From assembly GCA_963815185.1 (NCBI GenBank), contig CAWFGC010000012.1:30096-94095 (forward strand): DNA of 64,000 nucleotides, read 5' to 3'. The DNA is from SHZL01 sp963815185 (GTDB taxonomy: Bacteria; Pseudomonadota; Gammaproteobacteria; Xanthomonadales; SZUA-36). The position numbers and the translations under genes are program-made. The notes below the pieces were generated by a model, which worked only from the letters and a program-made list of their open reading frames with translations, searched no databases and had not been told where the DNA came from. Numbering within the stretch: the stretch's first letter is position 1; every line of letters begins with the position of its first letter. Shown here in pieces: positions 17,908 through 25,215 of the stretch.

Positions 17908-19971
17908 ATGATTAACATTCATAAGATATCGTTTCGCGCAGCATTGCTCGTCATTTCGGCAGGTGGTCTTCCCGGGCCTGTTCATGCCCAGACGGCTGCG
18001 ACACCCGAGATTGAAGAGATCATGGTAACAGCACAAAAACGTTCCGAGCGCCTGCAGGATGTGCCCATTCAGGTGGATGTTCTGACAGCACGCGATATCG
18101 AAAACCAGCAAATCAGGCTGACCTCCGAAATTTCGAAGGTTGTGCCCAATTTCGCAGTGGAGCGCACGGATACCTACACAAACTCGGTTATTGTAATGCG
18201 TGGCATTGCGCAGGCCAGCGGGTCAGACGCGCCCGTCGCAGTGATCGTCGATGGTATTCCGCAGGACGATTCAAAGCAGCTCAACATGCGTTTGTTTGAT
18301 ATTGAACAGATTGAAGTCTTGAAGGGGCCGCAAGGCTCAATCTACGGGCGCAACGCAGAGGCCGGCGCGATCATCATCAAGACCGCCGCTCCGACCAATG
18401 AATTTCAAGGGTTTGCCGATGTCTCCTACGGCAACGGCGACACCGTGGATGCCACCATGGGCATTTCCGGTGCCCTCGTGCCGGACAAGGTTCAGTTTCG
18501 CCTAGCCGGCAACTATTACACCAGTGACGGCGTCCTCAAAAATTCTTTTACCGGCGCCGGGGCCGACAAGGTGCCTCACGATTTCAGCCTGCGCGGGAAT
18601 TTGATTTTTCAGTTGTCAGACAGCACATCGTTGCGCCTGATCGGCAACTACTCCGATTTCAACGCAGCCGGCGTCATCTTCGCGCCCGTATTCTCCGGTG
18701 ATGCGAACGACTTTGTCCATCCACAGTCGAATTTTCCCAATTCAGGCGACGGCACATCGAGAAACTTTGCCGCACGGTTGGAAAGCGATCTTGGGTTTGC
18801 CACTTTCAGTTCTATCACCGGCTATACCAAGCTCAAGCAGCTTCAGATTACGGATCTGGACTTCACGCCGGCCAACGGCGTTGGCGACAACCAGCCCTAC
18901 CAAAGAGAAATTGCCTCTCAGGAATTCCGCCTGGTCAGCCCGGGCGAAATGAGATTACGCTGGCTGATAGCTGCCGACTATCTCCATTCGAAGCATGATC
19001 TGGCAACCCAGGTATTCCTTGACACCGGAAACCCGGCGACCGACCCGTATAATATTCTCGACGCCAGGATTGAACATAGTTCGCGGTCCAATTACGGCGT
19101 TTCCGGCCAGATCGATTATGATGTTCAGGAAGATCTCACAGTGACGGTTGGCGCCCGCTATGATCGCGACGAACGCAAGGAGACGGATTTTGCTACCTCC
19201 AGCGTGCGTCAGAAAACCTTTCAGCGCTTCCAGCCCCGGGTCAGCGTCTCTTATCGTATCGACCCCAACCGTCAGGTTTACGCAACGTACGCCGTCGGCT
19301 TCCGCTCGGGGTCCTTCAACGGAACGGACTTCCCAATCTCCAAGCCTGAAGTGCTGACGAACTACGAAACGGGGTTCAAAACCCAGTGGCTGGACCGCAA
19401 GCTGACCCTGAACGGCGACATCTTTTACAGCGATATCAAGGACTTTCAGTTCTCTTATATCGACTTTGTAGCGCGCGCCAATGTTACCAGCAATATTGAC
19501 AAGGTGGACATCAAGGGTGCTGAACTGGAACTCGCCGCAACGCCGGTGGAAGACCTCAAGCTGTATGCCAACTTCGGCCTTGCCAAGACAAAGATCAAGG
19601 AATTCTCAACCTTCCCTCAATACGTCGGCAATCACACGCCGCGCTCGGCGGATTGGTCGATGGCATTGGGATTCAACTATACCCACGCCATCACCAGCAA
19701 TTATCAAATCTTCTTGCGGGGCGATGTGCAGCACGCCAGCAAACGGTACTGGTTCCACGACAATGAGGATGTCCAGGATCCCAAGACCTTTGCCAACGCC
19801 AGCGTCGGCCTGGAATCCGACAGGTGGAGTATCACGGTTTGGGGTAAGAACCTGTTTGACAGGAAAGCGTATGACACGTATTTTCCAGCCCAGTCTACTG
19901 GCCTGCCTTACGATGTTGCATTTCCGAACAAACCGCGGACATACGGTATCCAGGTTTCGGCAAGGTACTGA
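17908..19971 (+). CDS. TonB-dependent outer-membrane receptor
   Basis: A 687-residue outer-membrane receptor. Signal peptide to about residue 27 (PGPVHAQ), a TonB box-like EIEEIMVTAQ near 34-43, a plug domain with VRGIAQASGSDAPVAVIVDGIPQ-like strands and LKGPQGSIYGRNAEAGAIIIKT, then a beta-barrel ending in aromatic Y (QVSARY), as needed for BAM assembly. The FecA/CirA-like short form has no signalling extension. The ATG at 17908 has GGAG 6 nt upstream. Context with oxidoreductase, isochorismatase and NTF2-like genes suggests import of an organic compound rather than an iron siderophore; that is inference. Confidence 0.9.
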   Translation: MINIHKISFRAALLVISAGGLPGPVHAQTAATPEIEEIMVTAQKRSERLQDVPIQVDVLTARDIENQQIRLTSEISKVVPNFAVERTDTYTNSVIVMRGIAQASGSDAPVAVIVDGIPQDDSKQLNMRLFDIEQIEVLKGPQGSIYGRNAEAGAIIIKTAAPTNEFQGFADVSYGNGDTVDATMGISGALVPDKVQFRLAGNYYTSDGVLKNSFTGAGADKVPHDFSLRGNLIFQLSDSTSLRLIGNYSDFNAAGVIFAPVFSGDANDFVHPQSNFPNSGDGTSRNFAARLESDLGFATFSSITGYTKLKQLQITDLDFTPANGVGDNQPYQREIASQEFRLVSPGEMRLRWLIAADYLHSKHDLATQVFLDTGNPATDPYNILDARIEHSSRSNYGVSGQIDYDVQEDLTVTVGARYDRDERKETDFATSSVRQKTFQRFQPRVSVSYRIDPNRQVYATYAVGFRSGSFNGTDFPISKPEVLTNYETGFKTQWLDRKLTLNGDIFYSDIKDFQFSYIDFVARANVTSNIDKVDIKGAELELAATPVEDLKLYANFGLAKTKIKEFSTFPQYVGNHTPRSADWSMALGFNYTHAITSNYQIFLRGDVQHASKRYWFHDNEDVQDPKTFANASVGLESDRWSITVWGKNLFDRKAYDTYFPAQSTGLPYDVAFPNKPRTYGIQVSARY

Positions 19972-20025
19972 TCGGGACATAAGCCGTTCGCGGTCTCAGG
20001 CGGGAGCAGGGAAACGAGACACTTT

Positions 20026-20571
20026 ATGCAGACAGAGCAAAGTCGACACCGTCGGGCCGGAGTTTTGCTGGCGGCCTGCATGGCAACGCTTGCAGTACCA
20101 CTCACCGCCTGCAAAGAAGAGACTCCGGCGCTATCCATTAACCCGAATGAAACGCCGCAGACGCAAAGTGGCGGCAATATTCCGCTTGGCTTCTGGGTGC
20201 TCAATCGGGAACGGTCGACCCAGCTTCAGCCGGTAAACCAGACGCTTTGGATCGTCAAGGATAACGGCAAATTTTTGGTCTGGGTTTTGGTCGGCACAGA
20301 TGAAAGCGGCATGGTTCGCGTCAATTCATGGGAGGGTCCGTATGATGGCGATCCGGTTCCCGTCAACGGGACTTCAATGACTACACAGATCACCTCACCG
20401 GCCCCCGGAATGCTGCATAACTTTGGTCAAATCAAAGGCGTTGGTCCCTATTCGGAAGACTGCCAGGTAATGGATTCGGGAAAGCGCTTCCTTTGCCACG
20501 GCGAGGTTACAACGGCCGGCGGGGTGCAGCAATGGACCGATGACTTCGACTGGGTTTCGGCCGCACCCTAA
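20026..20571 (+). CDS. Putative lipoprotein of unknown function
   Basis: A 181-residue protein with a basic start and the lipobox LTAC (C29), so likely anchored to a membrane. The mature part has no family I recognise. It contains NIPLGFWVLNRERSTQLQP, three Trp-rich strands and two Cys near the C-terminus (EDCQVM, FLCHGE) that could pair. It is downstream of the TonB receptor in the same direction (54-nt gap) and may be its surface partner. The 3' end overlaps the convergent MOSC gene by 4 nt. Confidence 0.65.
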   Translation: MQTEQSRHRRAGVLLAACMATLAVPLTACKEETPALSINPNETPQTQSGGNIPLGFWVLNRERSTQLQPVNQTLWIVKDNGKFLVWVLVGTDESGMVRVNSWEGPYDGDPVPVNGTSMTTQITSPAPGMLHNFGQIKGVGPYSEDCQVMDSGKRFLCHGEVTTAGGVQQWTDDFDWVSAAP

Positions 20572-22289
20572 CAATCCAGAACCAGTGACGGCGTATTGGG
20601 GCGCCCGACACACAACAACGAGGTGCCGTCGCCGATATCTGTGGTCGTCGCCCCAGAAAGAACAGGTGTCCTGCACGTCAGGCAACTGCCGGCCCGGCAA
20701 TCGTATTCAAGGTTGAGACCGGCTTTCTCAGCCAGTTCGAGCAAACTCAGATCCTCCTGGGCCTCCCAGCGCTGCATGATTCCCGACTTTTGAAATGTGA
20801 CATCGGCCGTTTCCACGTCCGGCTTTTCTTCAACCGTTGCAGTGAACAGCTCCATGAAAATGTGATCGGGGTTTGCGCCTCGTGCCTCGAATGCATCCTT
20901 CATCGACTGGCAAAAAGTGCCGGGGCCGCAAATATACAGGTCGCTTTCGTACCAAGGCAGATCCACCCGGCGGCCGTCCAGCGTGACGTACAGACCGCCC
21001 CGCAGCGCGTCGATGACGAATTGCGGCGTGATGCGCCGCGCAGGCTGCCCACCATCGTCGCACCGGCTGTAAACATAGGTAATGGAAAGGTTTTGATGCG
21101 CTTGGGCCATGGCATTGAGTTCGTCACGGAACACAATGTCATCAGGTGTTCGCGCGCCGTAGAACAGATGAACGGGGGCGGCTTGCCCGCGCTTGAGTTG
21201 GGCCTGAAGCATAGCGAACAAGGGCGTAATCCCGATGCCCGCTGCAATCAGTACGATGGGGCGAATACCACCCATGTCCAGGGTAAATTCACCGGCCGGC
21301 GCGCGCAGGAACACAGACGCGCCCGGCCTGGCAGCATGCATCCAGTCAGAGCCCGCCCCCGGCTGGCGCCGAACCGTCAACCGGTAGGTTTCCATCTCAT
21401 GCAGGAAATGCGAGATGCTCCACGGGCGAACAAGCCAACTGCCGTCCCCGGCCGCCATGCGCACAGACACAAATTGCCCGGGTTGCGGCTGGCAAAGCGG
21501 CTGGCCATCACTGGCAAGCAGATAAATCGATTTCACGTCCGCCGTCTCATCGACAATGTCCTTGATGACAAAAGGACGCCATCCCCGCCAACGGCCCTGA
21601 ACCGCATTTGCCGCCCGTTCGGCTGTGTCAAGCTTGGCATTTAGCAAGAGGCGGACCGCCGGACTCAGCTTATCGAATGCCAGCAGCTTCTTTAGCGGCT
21701 CCAGCGGAACCGGCTTGTGACTGCAGATAAAATCGCAAACATCGGCAACGCTTGGCATCGTCGCATCGTGATGGGTGCGGCGGAGCACATCACCGGGCTG
21801 CACCTCTCCGCCGCTGATGACGCCGAAATAGGCCCCCGTCCGTCGCGATTTTGCGAAAATCTTCTGGAAGGTCCTGGGCTGGCCCAGGCGCCAGGCAAGT
21901 TTGATACAAGGCGTTCTTGCCCCCGCAACCACCAGGCGCACGTCGTTGCCGATCGTGAATTCGTCACCGATACGAATGTCCTCCTCGTCGAGGGTATCCA
22001 GCGTAAGGTTCTCGCCGAAGAAGCCGTCCGGCCATTTCATCCTGTCAACGCCGAGGTATTCGGCCCAATAATCATAGGCGCTGCGGGCGAAGGCATAAAT
22101 TTTGTCCGGATGAACCGCACGTTCATCGCCGGCAGCGCCATCCGGCGTAATCAGCCACGGTTCAGCGACGGGCATCTTGACATGCGCCGTGCGAACAGAT
22201 TCCCCTCCAATTTGAACGGTCTGAATCTGGCCAATCGAGAAATTCAGCAATTTCATTCCGGCATCCCGCGCACGATTTTTGGCAGGCAT
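20568..22289 (-). CDS. MOSC / ferredoxin-NAD(P) reductase / 2Fe-2S ferredoxin fusion
   Basis: A 573-residue cytoplasmic protein with three modules. Residues 12-210 form a YiiM-type MOSC domain with the conserved Cys C128 in ARTPCIKL, which handles sulfur or molybdenum cofactor chemistry. Residues 235-475 form an FAD/NAD(P)H reductase (RPWSIS flavin motif, AAGIGITPLFAM nucleotide motif, YICGPGTFC). Residues 495-573 form a plant-type [2Fe-2S] ferredoxin with C531, C536, C539 and C560. The start at 22289 overlaps the isochorismatase stop as TGATG, so translation is coupled; M12 at 22256 is an alternative. Electrons would pass from NAD(P)H through FAD to the cluster, perhaps to an oxygenase or a molybdoenzyme. 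The target is not known. Confidence 0.85.
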   Translation of the reverse strand: MPAKNRARDAGMKLLNFSIGQIQTVQIGGESVRTAHVKMPVAEPWLITPDGAAGDERAVHPDKIYAFARSAYDYWAEYLGVDRMKWPDGFFGENLTLDTLDEEDIRIGDEFTIGNDVRLVVAGARTPCIKLAWRLGQPRTFQKIFAKSRRTGAYFGVISGGEVQPGDVLRRTHHDATMPSVADVCDFICSHKPVPLEPLKKLLAFDKLSPAVRLLLNAKLDTAERAANAVQGRWRGWRPFVIKDIVDETADVKSIYLLASDGQPLCQPQPGQFVSVRMAAGDGSWLVRPWSISHFLHEMETYRLTVRRQPGAGSDWMHAARPGASVFLRAPAGEFTLDMGGIRPIVLIAAGIGITPLFAMLQAQLKRGQAAPVHLFYGARTPDDIVFRDELNAMAQAHQNLSITYVYSRCDDGGQPARRITPQFVIDALRGGLYVTLDGRRVDLPWYESDLYICGPGTFCQSMKDAFEARGANPDHIFMELFTATVEEKPDVETADVTFQKSGIMQRWEAQEDLSLLELAEKAGLNLEYDCRAGSCLTCRTPVLSGATTTDIGDGTSLLCVGRPNTPSLVLDC

Positions 22290-23095
22290 CAGTCCAGGTG
22301 GTTGACGCTTTCCATAATATTCTCGGAGGTGGTCGTAAAGCCAAAGCAAAAGCGTACGTTGTGCAGGGTGGCCTGGAAGCAGAAATCAGGCGATGTCGTC
22401 GCCGTGCAGTCTTCCAGAAGGATCGTGTCGTAACCGTGAAAATTTGCGTCCATCAGCGTGCCGAGTACACAGTGATCCGCATTCACCCCGGCAAAAAGCA
22501 CCGTCTTGATATCGAGGTTAAGAAGAATGGAGTTTAGCGGTGTGTCCCAAAAACCGCTGATCCGGTGTTTACTGACATGGATGTCATCTTCAGCCTGGAC
22601 AAGGGTATCAATAATTTGTGCGCCCCAACTCCCTTCCTGCAGCAGGTTGTAGTTGTGTGAGGAACCGGCAAGTTCACCGGCCAACCCCGGCCCCTGGCCG
22701 TTGGGGTTGAATGGGTGTTGCGTGCCCGGTGACAGGTTCAGCCGGTCGGGGCGGACGCCCCAATTGAGCCAGATTACCGGAACGTCTTTTCCCCGCAGTA
22801 GTTCTGTCGTGCGGTTAATTGGCCCGGCAAGGGCAAGTGCTGGTTTGACATCGATGCCCATGCTCCCGATCCAGCCGTCCCCGGCACAGAAATCATTCTG
22901 CATGTCAATAATGATAAGGGCCGTCCGGGCAAGATCGATCACCAAATTCTGGGGCAGTGCCTGAACAGTAATGGCGCAGACAGGCCGCTGCGGCCGCCGC
23001 ATGTCAACGTGCTTGCCGCTGACCCGGTAGGTGTTGCGTCCGCATGTCCCTAGCGCCGGCCATGTCTGCGTATCCGGTATTGAAGGTTTGGTCAT
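22289..23095 (-). CDS. Isochorismatase-family cysteine hydrolase
   Basis: A 268-residue hydrolase with the family triad visible: D64 in IIIDMQNDF, K176 in VSKHRISGFWDT and C209 in ADHCVLGTLMDA. The family cleaves amides, ureides or isochorismate; the intact Cys points to amidase-type chemistry (for example N-carbamoyl compounds). It has an extended N-terminus of about 55 residues before the core. It forms a two-gene unit with the MOSC-reductase fusion (TGATG overlap), and both may act on a nitrogen-containing compound taken up by the TonB receptor. That pathway is inference. Confidence 0.85.
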   Translation of the reverse strand: MTKPSIPDTQTWPALGTCGRNTYRVSGKHVDMRRPQRPVCAITVQALPQNLVIDLARTALIIIDMQNDFCAGDGWIGSMGIDVKPALALAGPINRTTELLRGKDVPVIWLNWGVRPDRLNLSPGTQHPFNPNGQGPGLAGELAGSSHNYNLLQEGSWGAQIIDTLVQAEDDIHVSKHRISGFWDTPLNSILLNLDIKTVLFAGVNADHCVLGTLMDANFHGYDTILLEDCTATTSPDFCFQATLHNVRFCFGFTTTSENIMESVNHLD

Positions 23096-23229
23096 GACAT
23101 TCCCGCTGCAGTTATAACATCAAATGAAAGGTAAATAGTCCTGAGACCATAAACACATTATGTCAGTAATTTGAGTGTAAATTATACACAAAATAGAATC
23201 GCAGTAATGCGATGGATCAAAATAAGGAT

Positions 23230-24243
23230 TTATGGGTCTTCCCTGTTACCGCTGATCTGATCTTTTACCGCGAGCATGATCTTGCCGATGTGCCGGCTGG
23301 TTTCCATCAAGGCATGCGCCTTCGCCGCCTCGGCAATCGGAAAGGTCGCGTAAATGACCGGCTTCACCTCGGCGGATTCCAGCAAGGGCCACACTTTCTC
23401 ACGCAATGATGCGGCGATGGCGGCTTTCTCTTCGATGCTGCGGGGGCGCAAGGTTGAGCCGGTGAGCGTCAGGCGTTTCATCATCATCGGCAGGAAGTCG
23501 AAATCAGGCACCTTGCTGCCTTCCAGGAAAGCGATCTGAACCAATCGGCCTTCCATGCCCAGCAAGCGGAGGTTTTTGACCATGTATCCACCGCCGACCA
23601 TATCGAGGATCAGGTCGATGCCTTGCTTGCCGATCGCGGATTGAATCACTTCTTCGAAGTCATGCTGCTTGTAATTGATCGCCAGTTCCGCGCCGAGTTC
23701 GGTGCAGGCTGCCGCTTTTTCGTTGTTACCCACCGTTGTGAACACGCGCGCGCCGAATGCCTTGGCCAATTGAATGGCAGTGAGTCCGATTCCGCTGGAT
23801 CCGCCGTGCACCAAAAAGCGCTCACCCGCTCGCAGACGGCCGCGATCAAACACGTTGGTCCATACCGTGAACAGGTTTTCCGGCAAAGCGGCTGCCTGCA
23901 GCAAGGACAAACCTTTGGGGATCGGCAAGCAGTGTGATGCCTGCACCGCGCAGTACTCGGCATAACCGCCGCCATGGGCAAGGGCGCACACCTGGTCGCC
24001 TGGTTTCCAGGTCAAGACGTCCTGGGCGACTTCGACAATCCGGCCGGCCACTTCCAGGCCCAGAATGGATGACGCATCCGCTGGTGGCGGATAACGTCCA
24101 AGGCGCTGCGCCACGTCCGGCCGATTGACGCCCGCGTAGCAGGTTTCAATGAGCACCTGACCGGCCTGCACCGCCGGCCGCGGTCCCTCGGTCAAGTGCA
24201 GGACCTCGGCTGCGCCGCCGGAACCATGAGCGACATATTTCAT
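23230..24243 (-). CDS. Zinc-less NAD(P)H quinone oxidoreductase (PIG3-like)
   Basis: A 337-residue medium-chain dehydrogenase/reductase. The coenzyme motif is VHGGSSGIGLTAIQLAKAFG. Other family features are AGVNRPDVAQRLGRYPPP, GLEVAGRI and FTVWTNVFDRGRL, typical for PIG3/TED2-type quinone oxidoreductases. The four-Cys zinc site of alcohol dehydrogenases is missing. It reduces quinones or enones with NADPH. The ATG at 24243 (MKYVAHG) matches family N-termini although no clear Shine-Dalgarno is seen. Divergent from the small secreted-protein gene. Confidence 0.88.
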   Translation of the reverse strand: MKYVAHGSGGAAEVLHLTEGPRPAVQAGQVLIETCYAGVNRPDVAQRLGRYPPPADASSILGLEVAGRIVEVAQDVLTWKPGDQVCALAHGGGYAEYCAVQASHCLPIPKGLSLLQAAALPENLFTVWTNVFDRGRLRAGERFLVHGGSSGIGLTAIQLAKAFGARVFTTVGNNEKAAACTELGAELAINYKQHDFEEVIQSAIGKQGIDLILDMVGGGYMVKNLRLLGMEGRLVQIAFLEGSKVPDFDFLPMMMKRLTLTGSTLRPRSIEEKAAIAASLREKVWPLLESAEVKPVIYATFPIAEAAKAHALMETSRHIGKIMLAVKDQISGNREDP

Positions 24244-24321
24244 GTGCTTTAGGGTACACGAATGCACAGTGCCGGCACATGTCAGGTTGCTTGTCCCGTC
24301 GCACCGAGTTGGCCGTACTCG

Positions 24322-24376
24322 TTCAGCTACGCTTCAGCTTGAGTTCAGAACCGGTTCAGCAAGCCTGCCATAAACT
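24322..24376 (+). promoter_or_regulatory. Four TTCAG direct repeats with 11-bp period plus -10 box
   Basis: TTCAG occurs at 24322, 24333, 24344 and 24355, exactly one helical turn (11 bp) apart. This spacing is the hallmark of binding sites for OmpR/PhoB-family response regulators. A -10-like TAAACT lies at 24371-24376, so the last repeat overlaps the expected -35 position, as in class II activation. It would drive the small secreted-protein gene that starts at 24417. Confidence 0.7.
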
Positions 24377-24416
24377 GGCACCGCAAGTTTGGTATTGCCA
24401 TTTGGAGGATGAAATC

Positions 24417-24956
24417 ATGCGTAAATTGATTCTTACATCACTGTTGTTACTGACCGGCATGAGCCTGGCGCACGCCAGCGATGGTTATGAGATCGTCGCC
24501 GGAGCGGCCCACGAACTGGATAACGCCGCAAATCACTTCTACCAGGAGATGAAGTACGAAGCCGGTTATGGTCATGTGACCCGGGATGCCGAGAGGTTTG
24601 CCGAAGCGGCACGCCATTTTCACCGGCAGGTGGAACGCGGCAGCAACTATATGCACATCCGCGGTGACTATGCGGAACTCGCCGGCGCATACGTTCATGT
24701 CCGGGAAGAGTTCGGCGACAGACCTGGCCTGCGTCGCGATCGGCATCTTCGCGGTGATTTCCGTGAGGTCGAGCGGGCTTACCTGAATCTGAATCGCGCC
24801 ATCGAATATGCACGGCGCAGCTACTCACACTATCGCGGTAATGACCGTCATTACCGTCATGACCGCAGACATGAAGGCGCCTACCCGTACGGCAGAGGCT
24901 TCGGCCGGCGCGATTCCGGCCTCAGCATCACTTTCAGAGGTGTTTTTGGCTCCTGA
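24417..24956 (+). CDS. Small secreted protein with His/Arg/Tyr-rich tail
   Basis: A 179-residue exported protein. The ATG at 24417 follows GGAGG and gives the signal peptide MRKLILTSLLLLTGMSLAHA. The mature part is a helical repeat-like region (AAHELDNAANHFYQEM, AERFAEAARHFHRQVE, EVERAYLNLNRAIEYARRSYS). The tail is rich in His, Arg and Tyr (HYRGNDRHYRHDRRH) and could bind metal or nucleic acid. I do not recognise a family. The response-regulator-like array upstream and the strong terminator downstream make it a monocistronic gene, probably induced by an envelope or metal signal. Confidence 0.75.
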   Translation: MRKLILTSLLLLTGMSLAHASDGYEIVAGAAHELDNAANHFYQEMKYEAGYGHVTRDAERFAEAARHFHRQVERGSNYMHIRGDYAELAGAYVHVREEFGDRPGLRRDRHLRGDFREVERAYLNLNRAIEYARRSYSHYRGNDRHYRHDRRHEGAYPYGRGFGRRDSGLSITFRGVFGS

Positions 24957-24975
24957 TCCAGCTGGCACCCCCAAC

Positions 24976-25004
24976 AAGCCCGGCCTCGCGCCGGGCTTTT
25001 TTTT
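24976..25004 (+). terminator. Rho-independent terminator
   Basis: AAGCCCGGC (24976-24984), loop CTCGC, GCCGGGCTT (24990-24998), then an unbroken run of T to 25004. It lies 20 nt after the secreted-protein stop codon. Confidence 0.93.
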
Positions 25005-25028
25005 AGGTGGCAATGGTCGGCTTTTACC

Positions 25029-25197
25029 TTACAGCTTCCCCAACGCCTGCAGAATTTTCTCGGGTGTGATCGGCAATTCCCTGATCCTCACGCCAATGGC
25101 GTTGTGGATGGCATTGGCGATCGCCGGCGCTGGCACCACAACGCATGGCTCCGACAGGCTCTTGGCGCCAAACGGCCCGGTTGGCTCATACCGATGA
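25029..25197 (-). pseudogene. 3' stump of a second xanthine-dehydrogenase-type large subunit
   Basis: The minus strand reads GPFGAKSLSEP, then a segment from PAPAIANAI through GVRIREL to PITPEKILQALGKL and stop at 25029. This is the conserved C-terminus of molybdenum hydroxylase large subunits (GAKxxGEP, AIANAxxxAxGxRxxxLPxTPEKxL). The frame ends at a stop near 25200, so only about 55 codons remain. It lies just downstream of a complete paralogue whose own C-terminus is of a different subtype (GMGESAGAPLHAIS). The simplest reading is a former gene pair of which the second has been deleted except for its end. Confidence 0.75.
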
Positions 25198-25215
25198 CGT
25201 TCAGTCTGGTCATGA

